Source of the DNA: Acetivibrio cellulolyticus CD2 | Lineage (GTDB): Bacteria; Bacillota; Clostridia; Acetivibrionales; Acetivibrionaceae | Direction of reading: 5' to 3' | Length of the DNA: 64,000 bases | Assembly: GCF_000179595.2 (NCBI RefSeq) | Contig: NZ_JH556653.1 | Location: forward strand, 1,922,059 to 1,986,058 | In this document: positions 1 through 9,563 of the stretch, one piece after another | Numbering within the stretch: position 1 is the stretch's first letter | Layout: every line of letters starts with the position of its first letter | Program-made: the position numbers and the translations under genes | The notes under the pieces: model-generated | The model's input: the letters and a program-made list of their open reading frames with translations, nothing else | The model's database searches: none | Told to the model about the DNA's origin: nothing

Positions 1-36
1 CATAGCTATTTACATACAACATTATACGAACATTAA

Positions 37-81
37 AAAGAGGCTGAAACCCGCACAACTAAAGGGGTTTATTGCCTCTTT
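37..81 (-). terminator. Terminator at the left end of the glycosylation island
   Basis: An 8-bp outer stem (37-44 with 74-81) encloses a second 6-bp stem (47-52 with 65-70). Read leftward, the outer stem is followed by a short T run, as expected of an intrinsic terminator. It lies about 135 bases past the stop of the last leftward gene and probably ends the island transcript. A T-rich tract also follows on the plus strand, so it may work in both directions. Confidence 0.7.
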
Positions 82-215
82 ATTTCTTTTCAACTGTCGA
101 AAATGAGATATTATTTTAGATAAAAAAAAGCCCCTTTTTAATGGAAGCTTAAAATAATTTACTATCAAAATAATTGATATAGCTCTGTGCTTAACCTATA
201 CTATGCTTAAACACG

Positions 216-2327
216 CTACATCTGCTTCTCAATCTTGTCGGCAACTTCGCTAATTACCCTACTTAATAAAGCCTCATAAGTTAGATTTTGAAATATTTTT
301 TTCTTCCCATTATCTATAATTTCCTGCCTCTTTTCTGGATTTGCAAGATAATAGTCAACTTTTTCATATAAATCTTCTTTATTGTAATACAATATAATTT
401 CATTTCCCTCATCTAAAAGCATACGTATATTAGCCGAATCATATTCCTCTGGTATATAGGGGCCCAAGTAAAAACTATTACTTAGAATTGTCTCAAACAC
501 TCTTGGGTGTGTTGAAATATGCTGATTTGTACCAATCACTATTTTGGATGCATTAATAATTCTAGACAAAACCTCTCCATTTTCTGCAATTCCACATGCA
601 TATTTCTTTAGAACGGGATGGTTTACCCACTCATTTCCCCACAATTTCATATTATAACCTTTTTGATGCAACCACTCCAAAGGCACAGACCTGAGTATTC
701 GCCTTACTACCTCCTCCATAAACATAGTCATAAAATAATCAAAATTTAATTTATCCATGGTTATACCAAAGCTAGCAAGCCAACGCAAAACTATTTCTCT
801 GTTAGGCTCTATCCCTTGCAAAAACTCACCTTCCATAACCCTTGAATACACTTCTTCATAAGCTGATACCACTGCTTTTTTCAGTATTTCAAATCCATCT
901 CCTCCAGAGCACCTATCCAGAAAACTTTGAAGACCTAGCAAAGGGTTGCCAGCATTGGAGAAAACACATATATCAGTACTATATTTTTGTCTCTCATCCT
1001 CTGTTAATTCATAAAACTTATAAATATCTGCATTTACTGCCATAGGTGCTGTTATAAGCTGTTCATTTGGGTATCCTAAACTTAAGAATTCCCTACATGA
1101 GAAAAAAGCATTCATAATAAAATCCATATTTTTGATTTTTTTAGCAGACTCAGACGACATGATATGTGGCATTGGATCTTGTACCCAACTTATATATGCT
1201 ATATTATCATGAAAAATAGCTCCATATTCCCATCTGAAATGATCAATAGAAAACATTAAATCTGGCTTAAACTCATTAAGTAACTCCAGGTAATCCGAGC
1301 GTGTTATTTTATGTATATCCGATTTTTCTATTAAAACCTTGTTCTCAATACCTAGCTTGTCACAAGCCTTGGCACAATCTCTTATATAATACTTTAAAGC
1401 TGTTGTAAACCTTGAGGTAACAAATACAATTTTTAGTTTATGCTGTCTAAACCTTTCAACTAAAATTCCTTTTTCCAACTTGTTATAATATTCGTATACC
1501 AACTCATGCAGATCATTAATTTTGTTTATATTCCTCTTTAATTTTCCTTCTATATATTTGTAAAATTCATCTTGACCAGTAATATTTAATACTAGATCAG
1601 GCAAATGAACCTGTGAGTCAGAAAACCATTCATCTGCTTCGTCCCTTCCCATTAGAAAAACTGACCTTTCATCCTCCAATATCTTTGTAAAATCTACAAC
1701 TTGAAGATAATTAACAAACTCATTAAAGCTATCGTAATAAAAATATATAGGTATTTTAGCTGTAAGAACCGGATAGGGATCTTCCGTCTTTTCCATGCAA
1801 GCAATCATCTGTTTCTCTTTATACTCATTTCTGAAAATAATAACTTTTTTGGGCTGTAACATATTAACATCTTTTATCATATGATTTTGATCAAGATATG
1901 AAACAAATCTATCTTCTTCTTGGTCATATATGAAAAAAACATGATCATCATAAGGCAGAAATCTATAGCTAAGTTCTGAAAAGTCAGGAAATTCCCTTGG
2001 CTTAAAGTATTTATAGTTAGCTAGTGCTGTAACATTCTTTTTATACATTTCTCTAAACTCACTGACATTAGGAGAATAGAACGACTCCAATACTATTTTA
2101 GCCACTTCATCTTTGTTGAAATTTAACTGATGACACTTTTTGAAAGCATATAATGATAATGAATACATATTTTGTGAAAGCAAAAATAGAGCTATTTCAA
2201 ATATTATAGCTCCATTTTCACAGCCACTTGTTAGTAAAATGTCTTTCAATATGTCATATCCTTTAGAATCTCTATTCTCAATTTTGTTAATAGCTTCTAA
2301 AAGCATTTCGTTTATATTAAGTTCCAT
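216..2327 (-). CDS. CgeB-like large glycosyltransferase (paralogue 1)
   Basis: This 703-residue protein looks like a GT-B glycosyltransferase of the CgeB/DUF3880 kind. The N-terminal ~90 residues are helical and TPR-like. A central segment (about 300-440) begins with FVTSRFTTAL and contains the patterns SIDHFRWEYG and SWVQDP. The C-terminal part has IVIGTNQHISTHPRVFE followed by SNSFYLG, which resembles the nucleotide-sugar binding end of Glycos_transf_1_2 proteins. It shares these blocks with the gene at 4344-6539, so the two are paralogues. It is the last gene of the leftward glycosylation island. Its likely role is to transfer a sugar to flagellin or to a growing flagellar glycan; donor and acceptor cannot be told from the sequence. 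The ribosome-binding site is not ideal (AGGAG about 12 bases upstream of ATG). Confidence 0.8.
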   Translation of the reverse strand: MELNINEMLLEAINKIENRDSKGYDILKDILLTSGCENGAIIFEIALFLLSQNMYSLSLYAFKKCHQLNFNKDEVAKIVLESFYSPNVSEFREMYKKNVTALANYKYFKPREFPDFSELSYRFLPYDDHVFFIYDQEEDRFVSYLDQNHMIKDVNMLQPKKVIIFRNEYKEKQMIACMEKTEDPYPVLTAKIPIYFYYDSFNEFVNYLQVVDFTKILEDERSVFLMGRDEADEWFSDSQVHLPDLVLNITGQDEFYKYIEGKLKRNINKINDLHELVYEYYNKLEKGILVERFRQHKLKIVFVTSRFTTALKYYIRDCAKACDKLGIENKVLIEKSDIHKITRSDYLELLNEFKPDLMFSIDHFRWEYGAIFHDNIAYISWVQDPMPHIMSSESAKKIKNMDFIMNAFFSCREFLSLGYPNEQLITAPMAVNADIYKFYELTEDERQKYSTDICVFSNAGNPLLGLQSFLDRCSGGDGFEILKKAVVSAYEEVYSRVMEGEFLQGIEPNREIVLRWLASFGITMDKLNFDYFMTMFMEEVVRRILRSVPLEWLHQKGYNMKLWGNEWVNHPVLKKYACGIAENGEVLSRIINASKIVIGTNQHISTHPRVFETILSNSFYLGPYIPEEYDSANIRMLLDEGNEIILYYNKEDLYEKVDYYLANPEKRQEIIDNGKKKIFQNLTYEALLSRVISEVADKIEKQM

Positions 2328-2385
2328 ACCTCAAGGTTTCTCCTATCCTCATAAGTGAATACTCAATAACATAAGATATATAAAT

Positions 2386-3465
2386 CTAGACAAAATTAAC
2401 GTGTTTAGGTGGATGTGACACTTTCCAGAGAAATTCATTTATCGAATGTGTTTTACAATTTGAGTAGCAACCCTTTACATCAATCTGTTTTATTTTTTCA
2501 ACTACATCCCAATACTTCTCACTTTCAATTATCTCCTTAAATGAGTTTTTCGTAAGATCCCCCATACAGTATTCATTTTCCTTATATTCAAAAAACATAC
2601 CACATGGGTATAACTTACCATCTCCACTGGAATAAAGTAAAAACGGCGTACCAAGACACGTTTCATAGCATCGCTGACCTTCGTTTGTAATATGCTGCCA
2701 TTTAATTATAACATCATATTTTTCACTGCTAATACTTTCAGCTTCTCTCAGAATGCTCTCAAAATTTTTATATGAAGAAAGTTTTTCGTATATACCCAAA
2801 TTTGATTCTTTTGTATCACTACATTGCTTAACAACCAAATAGTCAACTCCTAGCTCTTCTCCAAGTTTAGCCAATGGAACAACCTGGTCAACGTTTGAAG
2901 GTGTCAATACCATTTGCAAGCCTACAGTTGTTTGTAACTGGTATTTTCTCTTAACACCTACACAGAACTTTATTTTTTCGATAACTTTTTCAAAATCACT
3001 ACTTCTGTGTATCCTTTTATATGCCTCGAAAGATGCGGCACTTATATTAAACCTTATCCAAGTCAGGTGCTTTAATGCTTCCACTCCAGCCTCTCCAGTA
3101 TCATATAAAATACCATTCGTTCCCAAAGATATATCTACCCCTGACTTTTTCCCCAGCACAATAGCCTCGTAAACATGAGGATTTAAAAGCGGTTCACCTT
3201 CACCTATAAAAGCCATTGAACGGACACCTATCTCACCTGCATCCTTTACATATCTTAATAGAGCTTCTTTCTGGAAATAGCTATCTTTTCCGCCTTTATA
3301 ATGGTTTCCTTGAAGGCTTCCAAAACAATATTCACAATGTATATTACAGCCCTTGCTTAAACCTACATCAATATGAATCGGTGCAATTCTTTTACCCTGT
3401 ACCCAATCATTCACTCTATCTAGATGCCATAGCATTTTATTGCTGCCCATCAAGTATTTATCCAT
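2386..3465 (-). CDS. Radical SAM enzyme with SPASM-like C-terminus (1)
   Basis: A 359-residue radical SAM protein. The CX3CX2C cluster motif is Cys40, Cys44 and Cys47, and the SAM-binding GEGEP lies at 88-92. Further cysteines at 266, 270, 288, 300, 333 and 337 suggest a SPASM or twitch domain with auxiliary iron-sulfur clusters. It ends in HVNFV, a tail shared with two other radical SAM proteins of this island. GGAGG lies 7 bases before the ATG, and the gene is 11 bases downstream of the RmlD-like gene, so it is in the same operon. The reaction is unknown. The setting suggests modification of a sugar nucleotide, a glycan or flagellin. The N-terminal pattern RV-DW--GK resembles the enzyme at 12442-13515, so they are close paralogues. 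Confidence 0.9.
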   Translation of the reverse strand: MDKYLMGSNKMLWHLDRVNDWVQGKRIAPIHIDVGLSKGCNIHCEYCFGSLQGNHYKGGKDSYFQKEALLRYVKDAGEIGVRSMAFIGEGEPLLNPHVYEAIVLGKKSGVDISLGTNGILYDTGEAGVEALKHLTWIRFNISAASFEAYKRIHRSSDFEKVIEKIKFCVGVKRKYQLQTTVGLQMVLTPSNVDQVVPLAKLGEELGVDYLVVKQCSDTKESNLGIYEKLSSYKNFESILREAESISSEKYDVIIKWQHITNEGQRCYETCLGTPFLLYSSGDGKLYPCGMFFEYKENEYCMGDLTKNSFKEIIESEKYWDVVEKIKQIDVKGCYSNCKTHSINEFLWKVSHPPKHVNFV

Positions 3466-3476
3466 ATCAAGCCCTC

Positions 3477-4328
3477 CTAAAAGTTATCTTTAATATACTT
3501 GCAATAGTCCGCTACCGCTTCCTGCCATGGTCTTAAACTCTTTATTTTGCTTGATTTTAGAGGGGTATTCGTATTCTTTATTCCTATGCTTTGAAAACTC
3601 TTATGTGAAACCTTCTCTAATTCAACTTCCACTTCCAGATTACTAAATATTTCTTTCATTAAGTCATAAATCGAAGCTGCGCCTTGGTTTGACAGGTGGT
3701 ATAACCCATAGGGCATTTCATTTTCTATTATTTCTTTTACTGCTTTTGCTATATCGATACTATAGGAGGGTGAAGTTATTACATCACAGGATACCTTTAG
3801 CTTCTCTCCCTGATTTAGTGCTTTATCCAGCATTCTTTCAACAAATTGGTTATTTTTATTAGAAGGTCCAAATAATATTGGTAGCCTGAAGATGTAATGT
3901 CTATGAGCAATATTGCTTACAAAACAGTCCCCACCATATTTTGTAAGACCATATACATTTAATGGGCAAGGTCTATCAGCTTCTATAAAAAAGTTTCCAG
4001 GTTCATTATCTTTAAATACACACTCTGTACTGAAATTCACCAGCAAAAATTCAAACTTATTTGATAGTTCAGCTAAAAGCTTTGGATATAGAGAATTAAT
4101 CCTAAGACTTCTTTCGGGGTTTCTCTCGCAATCATCTATTCCCTGTGCTGCAACAGTATTGATGACAATATCAGGCTTGTAATTATCTATGAGAGAAGTA
4201 ACTCCTTCAAAGTCAGCTACATTAAAGTTTTCGCTATTCTTGCCTATTATATTATAACTTTTGGCTAGCTCAGAGTTTAAAGCTGTTCCCACCTTTCCTC
4301 TTTCACCCAATAGTAATATTGACTTCAT
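3477..4328 (-). CDS. RmlD-like NAD(P)-dependent sugar nucleotide reductase
   Basis: This 283-residue short-chain dehydrogenase resembles dTDP-4-dehydrorhamnose reductase (RmlD). The N-terminal dinucleotide-binding loop is GERGKVGTAL, and the catalytic YGLTK supplies the Tyr and Lys of the YXXXK pair. The length is normal for RmlD. No RmlA, RmlB or RmlC accompanies it here, so it may reduce another 4-keto-deoxysugar made in the island, perhaps the product of the C-methyltransferase at 6601-7824. GAGGAG lies 7 bases before the ATG. It sits between a radical SAM gene and a glycosyltransferase with 11- and 15-base gaps, which fits one transcript. Confidence 0.85.
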   Translation of the reverse strand: MKSILLLGERGKVGTALNSELAKSYNIIGKNSENFNVADFEGVTSLIDNYKPDIVINTVAAQGIDDCERNPERSLRINSLYPKLLAELSNKFEFLLVNFSTECVFKDNEPGNFFIEADRPCPLNVYGLTKYGGDCFVSNIAHRHYIFRLPILFGPSNKNNQFVERMLDKALNQGEKLKVSCDVITSPSYSIDIAKAVKEIIENEMPYGLYHLSNQGAASIYDLMKEIFSNLEVEVELEKVSHKSFQSIGIKNTNTPLKSSKIKSLRPWQEAVADYCKYIKDNF

Positions 4329-4343
4329 ATTTTATCTCCTCTG

Positions 4344-6539
4344 TTACTGCTCATGTAAATTATAAAAGCTCTTTTGATCGGCACTCTCTTCTATATCAAA
4401 TTTATAAATATTTCTAAGTCTATCCACTAACATTTCTAGTATATTTCTGATAAAACCCTCATAGGTGTATTTTTCTAAAACACTTGCCGTACCTAATTCA
4501 ATAATCTCACTTCTTTTTGGTGAATTATTCAAACAGTAATCTATCTTATTAAACATGTCATCTTTGCCGTCAAATAATAACATCTCCTTGTTTTCTATAA
4601 AAAAGCTTTTTATTTTTGAAGTATCAATATCCCCTGGTATGGATCGGCCTATATACATACAATTGCTCAAAATCACTTCAAAATACCTATAGTGCATTGA
4701 TATATACGGGCTTAATCCCAGTCCTATTTTTGAAGAATTATAAATTTTTGATACCTCTTCTCCATTGCTTGCACTTCCCATAGAGTATTTAGATAATATT
4801 GGATGGTCACTCCAGCTTTTTCCCCAGAGTTTAAATTTATATTTACTTTCATCAAGCCATTCTAAGGGAACAGATATGTGCATATTGTACTCAATTTCGA
4901 ATCTGAATATATATAGCATCCATTCAATTTCTTTATCACTTAATGTACTTAACAATGTCCCACCTAAGCACTTATTTAATATTTCCATATATTTTTGATT
5001 AGAGTAGGCGTATTTTCCCTGCCTGCACACATCATACAGCATAGAGAACGCATCCTTTAGCCTTTTAATTATAATGTCATTTTCTTGCCGATCTCGAGAA
5101 GACACTAAAGTAATTAAACTTTCATAACCGTAATAAGCATTTCCCCCATTAGCTATATAGGTTATATCAGTTGAATACTTATTAATTTCTTCATCATTTA
5201 ATTTATAATATTTGTATATTCTATGATTAACAGGAATTGTATACTTGATTATTTTGCCTTCTGGATAACCTAGTTCATCAAACTCCTTATAACTTGTATA
5301 CGGACTAATTATAAAGTTCAAGTCACCTAGCTTCGAAGGGGAGTTAACATCCATTATTTGAGGCAATGGATCCTGTATCCATGTTATAAAAATTATTTTG
5401 TTATTAACCACTGGATACTCCCATGCAAAATGGTCAATCATAATAATAAGATCCGGTTTGAACTCGTTTATTTTATCTAAAATAGATAGACTACTTAACC
5501 TATAAATATCTGATTCTTCAATTAATAAATCACATGGTATATTTAAATTAGTACATGCTAATACACAATCTCTTATACAATATTGTAAAAAGGTCGTAAA
5601 TCTGCTCGTAATAAATAAAATACGTGGCCTCAAATTCTTTAACCTTTCATATAATTTTAATAAATCAAGGTTACTATAGTAATAATCTATTTCTGTTTGA
5701 AGTTTAACAATATTGTTTAGTTTATTATTGTGTAATTCCCCCATTTTTTCTAAAACCATTTTGTTCATTTCAATATCAAGTTTATTTCCTTGAATTAGCG
5801 AAGGATTTTGTGTTTGGCTGTGTGCAAACCAAGCCTCAACATCATTAATTCCAAATAAAAACACTAATCTTTTCAGGTCAAATATTTCTGCTAGATCAAA
5901 CAATTGCGCGGAGCATAAAAAAAATTCAAAGTCAGAATAAAATAGATATAAAGGTTTTTTCATACCAGGAATTGGTTCTTTTTGATAGGTTTTTCTTTCA
6001 TATTCAAGAATTTGCTTATTATTAAACTCATTAATAATTAATACAATATCCCCAGCATTGAATTGTTCCATATTTTCATTTTTTGAATTATTAAAATTTA
6101 TTACTTTTACAATATTACTATTCTCTTTTTCAAAAACAATGTACCTATTGTCATCCATACACAAGCAATAATATTTTAAATCCTCAAATTCTGGAAATTC
6201 TCTCTGTACTTTATATTCGTAATTTTTAAGCTTTTCTATGTTATTTAAATAAGTATCCTTGTTTTTTTGGCAAGTTAATAAATAAAACTCATTAAGTATT
6301 TTTCTCTTTGTAGCTTCCTTTAGATAGTCAAGTTTATAGCACTTAATAAAAAAACTTAATGCTTCACTCGAATAATTATACTTAAGCATTAATTGAACAA
6401 TTTTATATAGTATATCCCCACATTCATCTCCACTTATTACTAACGCTTTATTAAGCAAATTTAAAGCGTTAGTAAAGTTACCTTTTTTATCTTCTTCCTG
6501 CGCAAGGTTAACATAACTTTCCCATTCTTCTTTTAGCAT
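4344..6539 (-). CDS. CgeB-like large glycosyltransferase (paralogue 2)
   Basis: A protein of about 731 residues and a paralogue of the one at 216-2327. Shared blocks include FITSRFTTFLQYCIRDC, MIDHFAWEYP and TWIQDPLPQIMD, and a C-terminal FEVILSNCMYIG that resembles the donor-binding end of CgeB-type GT-B enzymes. The N-terminal ~100 residues look TPR-like. The ATG at 6539 is preferred to the TTG two codons upstream because TTGAGGG lies 6 bases before it. Having two divergent copies in one island suggests two successive sugar transfers. The coding strand is noticeably AT-rich, more so than the middle of the island, which could reflect separate acquisition; this impression was not measured. 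Confidence 0.8.
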   Translation of the reverse strand: MLKEEWESYVNLAQEEDKKGNFTNALNLLNKALVISGDECGDILYKIVQLMLKYNYSSEALSFFIKCYKLDYLKEATKRKILNEFYLLTCQKNKDTYLNNIEKLKNYEYKVQREFPEFEDLKYYCLCMDDNRYIVFEKENSNIVKVINFNNSKNENMEQFNAGDIVLIINEFNNKQILEYERKTYQKEPIPGMKKPLYLFYSDFEFFLCSAQLFDLAEIFDLKRLVFLFGINDVEAWFAHSQTQNPSLIQGNKLDIEMNKMVLEKMGELHNNKLNNIVKLQTEIDYYYSNLDLLKLYERLKNLRPRILFITSRFTTFLQYCIRDCVLACTNLNIPCDLLIEESDIYRLSSLSILDKINEFKPDLIIMIDHFAWEYPVVNNKIIFITWIQDPLPQIMDVNSPSKLGDLNFIISPYTSYKEFDELGYPEGKIIKYTIPVNHRIYKYYKLNDEEINKYSTDITYIANGGNAYYGYESLITLVSSRDRQENDIIIKRLKDAFSMLYDVCRQGKYAYSNQKYMEILNKCLGGTLLSTLSDKEIEWMLYIFRFEIEYNMHISVPLEWLDESKYKFKLWGKSWSDHPILSKYSMGSASNGEEVSKIYNSSKIGLGLSPYISMHYRYFEVILSNCMYIGRSIPGDIDTSKIKSFFIENKEMLLFDGKDDMFNKIDYCLNNSPKRSEIIELGTASVLEKYTYEGFIRNILEMLVDRLRNIYKFDIEESADQKSFYNLHEQ

Positions 6540-6600
6540 AAGCAACCCTCAAGATATTTAAATTTAGTAGTTTTAACATTAGCCATATCCATAAACGTAT

Positions 6601-7824
6601 CTACGTATTGGAAATCTCTATAAGTTTTTTTGACGAGTTAGGATACATTTCAATAAACTTTCCTCCACATTCTATAAATTTAGAATGTGATTTAATTATT
6701 TTCATTTCAGTATCTTTTGAGTTTAGAGGAGTTATAAAACAATAGTCAGGCATATCTTCATACAGTTTTTCTGGAGTAAATACAGGTAGAAGAGAACCTG
6801 GCATGTATGATCCTGCTTTTAATGGATCGTCATCTATTACGTAATCTAGATATTTAAATATTTCAGTTATATTAATTAGGCATCTTCCTCTAGCCCCACA
6901 ACCATAAGCAACAATTCTATTGCCTGATAGTTTTAAATTTTCGAAAAAACGAGAAATATATTCTATATTTTTTATTGAATTATCTGTAAAGATTTTTGGC
7001 CTGTCGGCTAAAGCTATTATATTGTTATTCTGTTTTATATTATTGTTCTTCCTAATGTATAATATTATCGAGCCTCCGCCATAAGGAACACTTTGCTTTT
7101 TTATTATAGACAAGTTAAACCTTTTTAATATGCATGAAAAAGTATATTCAGTAAAATAATTAACATGTTGCTCCCATATTGAACTAATATCTCCTTTTTC
7201 TGATATTGCTTCAAAATCCGGAAATTCTACAACCAACAAAGTAGAGCTATCCATTAGATAATCAAGGCCTCTTAAAAAATCCTCTAACTCAGATATATGT
7301 TCTAAAACATGCCTACATATTATAAGTTTTGGTATACCATATTTAATCTTTAGCTCATTACTTAAACCAAAACTAAAGTAATTGTTGATGGTAGGTACTT
7401 TATTAGCTAAAGCTTTATTATAACAGTCTACAGCTGGCTCGATTCCTAGAACATTATTAAAGCCCTTATCTTGAAATAATTTCAATATATACCCATCATT
7501 ACTCCCAATATCTAAAATAAAATCTTCAGAATCTGAAAATTCTTTTATTAGTTCTTGGCAAAGGTCACTTACGTGAGAAGCAGGGTAAACTGAAGTTACC
7601 CATTTATACTCATTATATAACATATCTGGACAAACATAGTCTCTTATAAAAACAAACCCACAATCTTTACAATATTTTAAACTCAAATCGTGTGCATAAA
7701 ATTTTGAACTTTTAGCTACAAGCAAATGTGATGAATCAGGTTGTTCACCAAAACTGATAAGTTCAGATATGTTACTACTTAAGCAAACCCTACAAAACTT
7801 ATCACTACAGTTATTTACTAGCAT
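6601..7824 (-). CDS. Sugar C-methyltransferase (zinc-binding / SAM / C-terminal domains)
   Basis: A protein of about 407 residues with the three-part layout of NDP-hexose C-methyltransferases (TylC3/EryBIII family). The N-terminus has two CX2C pairs (CRVC and CKDC) for zinc. The SAM-binding motif is ILDIGSNDGYIL. The C-terminal domain starts around NRIVAYGCGARG and resembles the Methyltransf_14 domain. The start is set at the ATG at 7824: the upstream sequence GGTGGAGG stands 7 bases before it, whereas an in-frame start 12 codons earlier has no such site. It probably adds a branch methyl to a 4-keto-deoxysugar, which a reductase (3477-4328 or 8008-8862) could then reduce. A gap of about 180 bases separates it from the next gene upstream. 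Confidence 0.85.
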   Translation of the reverse strand: MLVNNCSDKFCRVCLSSNISELISFGEQPDSSHLLVAKSSKFYAHDLSLKYCKDCGFVFIRDYVCPDMLYNEYKWVTSVYPASHVSDLCQELIKEFSDSEDFILDIGSNDGYILKLFQDKGFNNVLGIEPAVDCYNKALANKVPTINNYFSFGLSNELKIKYGIPKLIICRHVLEHISELEDFLRGLDYLMDSSTLLVVEFPDFEAISEKGDISSIWEQHVNYFTEYTFSCILKRFNLSIIKKQSVPYGGGSIILYIRKNNNIKQNNNIIALADRPKIFTDNSIKNIEYISRFFENLKLSGNRIVAYGCGARGRCLINITEIFKYLDYVIDDDPLKAGSYMPGSLLPVFTPEKLYEDMPDYCFITPLNSKDTEMKIIKSHSKFIECGGKFIEMYPNSSKKLIEISNT

Positions 7825-8007
7825 AATTTGCCTCCACCTAAGTATTTTTATATAGTACATATTAACTTTTTAATCTTTAATAAATTTTATATGCAATTTA
7901 TATGTTTGTACTACTCATATAATAAGGAACCACTTTACAGGCACTGGTTCTATTAGTTTTTATCCTAGCCAACTTTGTATGTTATTATATACAGTTTTTA
8001 ACAAAAT

Positions 8008-8862
8008 CTATTGACCTACTATATCTCTGCAAAATGTATCCAAAACCTCTTCTGTTGATAAAGGAACATAGCCCATTCTTTTTGCTTTTTCAATCGAGAT
8101 TATAAATGATTTCTTATCACTTATAATACTTTTAACCTCTGAAGTTGAGCCAAAAAATCTTTTTAGCCAATTAATAATGCTTTTTACTTTTAATGGTTCT
8201 CCACTTCCTAATAATACTCTTTCAATTTTTCCACAATTACTATCAACAATATGCCTTATAAACTTTTCTACATCACCAACATATACCATATTATTAAAAA
8301 AAGATTCAGGATTATATATTTCAATAGTTTCATTTTTTATTAGTCTCTGTGCTGTTTTTACCAGCCATGGTACGGTAGCGTCTTTTCCAAGGACTCCCGG
8401 CAACCGGATAATTATTGTAGAAAAGCCTCTGGCACCCTCAAATAGTTTTTCTGCTATATATTTGGTAAGTCCATACCCATCAGGGTTGATAATGGGTGTA
8501 TCCTCATCAACTATGGGAACTTCACAGTTTCCATATACAGATACGCTTGATAAAAATATAACCTTCTTTACACCTTTGTCCTCTGCATACCTAATAAGGT
8601 TTCTTGTTGCAATAACATTGTTTTCAAAATACTCAATAAAGCTACCTCTGGGAGAAGGTGACAATGCTGCTGCATGTACTATAACATCCACAGGCTCATC
8701 ATAGCTAAACCCTTTGGACAAGTCCGAAATGAAAACTGGTATAGTAATGTTATCAGGTTTTCTGCTTCTCACTACTCCAACAATTTCATAATTTGAATTC
8801 TGCCACTTTTTTGCCAGATAATTTCCAATAAAGCCACTAACACCAGTTATTAAAATTCTCAC
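8008..8862 (-). CDS. NAD-dependent epimerase/dehydratase (extended SDR)
   Basis: This 284-residue extended short-chain dehydrogenase has the Rossmann motif GVSGFIG at its N-terminus, the segment VIFLSSVSVYG and the catalytic YGLTK. It belongs to the broad sugar-nucleotide epimerase/reductase group, and the substrate cannot be read from the sequence. It starts with GTG, preceded by AGCAGGTG seven bases upstream. It follows the methyltransferase at 8876-9538 by 13 bases in the same operon. The most likely role is reduction or epimerisation of a keto sugar nucleotide for flagellin glycan synthesis. Confidence 0.85.
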   Translation of the reverse strand: MRILITGVSGFIGNYLAKKWQNSNYEIVGVVRSRKPDNITIPVFISDLSKGFSYDEPVDVIVHAAALSPSPRGSFIEYFENNVIATRNLIRYAEDKGVKKVIFLSSVSVYGNCEVPIVDEDTPIINPDGYGLTKYIAEKLFEGARGFSTIIIRLPGVLGKDATVPWLVKTAQRLIKNETIEIYNPESFFNNMVYVGDVEKFIRHIVDSNCGKIERVLLGSGEPLKVKSIINWLKRFFGSTSEVKSIISDKKSFIISIEKAKRMGYVPLSTEEVLDTFCRDIVGQ

Positions 8863-8875
8863 AATTTTTCACCTG

Positions 8876-9538
8876 CTATTCGAAAAATATATACGAATAA
8901 TCTCCAGTATAACCCCATTCCTTATATAGCCATTGCCACTCCTCAGTGCTGAAAAAGCTCTCACAAGTCAGCTGCCAATACAGTAAATTTGCCTTCTCCT
9001 GCTCATTTCTGTATGATTCCACCATAATATAAGAATTACCCTTTGAAACCCTTTGAATATGCTCAACTGCCCTTTTAAGATCAAAAATATACAAATTGTG
9101 CAAAGCACCTATAGAGTATACCAAATCAAAAGATTTATCCTCATAGAGCAAATCCTGTGCAAGGCCATATCTCAAATATTGCCTGACTTCTTCTTTTGAA
9201 TTGTCTATAGCATATTGTGATATATCAATTCCTTCAACAATTAAACCTGGTACAACTTGAGTAAGTTCATATAGAAGGAATCCTTTCCCACACCCCACAT
9301 CTAATACCTTTTGCCCAGGTTTTAACTTGTAGTACTCAGCCATTTCTTCTGCTACAACACGCCAGCGTCCGTCATAGGCATATCCCCCATAGCCGTATTT
9401 CCTGTCACCATCCCAATAATCCTTACCAAACTGCTTTGCTACAACAGCACAATCGGCTTTACTATCGCTTACGACTCTTTCAATATAATTTCTATGGGTC
9501 TTTTTATGAAGTTTTGATATGAAATCCACATATGTCAT
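8876..9538 (-). CDS. Class I SAM-dependent methyltransferase
   Basis: A 220-residue methyltransferase of the Rossmann type. Motif I is VLDVGCGKGFLLYEL, followed by VEGIDIS (motif II acidic position), then DLVYSIGALHNL and the late motif SYIMVESYRNE. The N-terminal ~60 residues are polar and rich in Tyr and Gly. AAGGTGAT lies just before the ATG. It has no close resemblance to rRNA methyltransferases, and its place between an SDR and a split transketolase suggests an O- or N-methyl group on the flagellar sugar. The methylated product is an inference. Confidence 0.85.
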   Translation of the reverse strand: MTYVDFISKLHKKTHRNYIERVVSDSKADCAVVAKQFGKDYWDGDRKYGYGGYAYDGRWRVVAEEMAEYYKLKPGQKVLDVGCGKGFLLYELTQVVPGLIVEGIDISQYAIDNSKEEVRQYLRYGLAQDLLYEDKSFDLVYSIGALHNLYIFDLKRAVEHIQRVSKGNSYIMVESYRNEQEKANLLYWQLTCESFFSTEEWQWLYKEWGYTGDYSYIFFE

Positions 9539-9563
9539 ATTATCACCTTAATCAGTTATTTTA

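Noticed and set aside
7927-7950. Inverted repeat GAACCA/TGGTTC in the gap upstream of the C-methyltransferase gene
   Set aside because: Only 6 bp with a 12-base loop and a poor T run; it could be a weak terminator or attenuator but is not above chance.
8177-8704. A 175-codon plus-strand open frame inside the SDR gene at 8008-8862
   Set aside because: It is antisense to a clear dehydrogenase with intact motifs and has no recognisable family.
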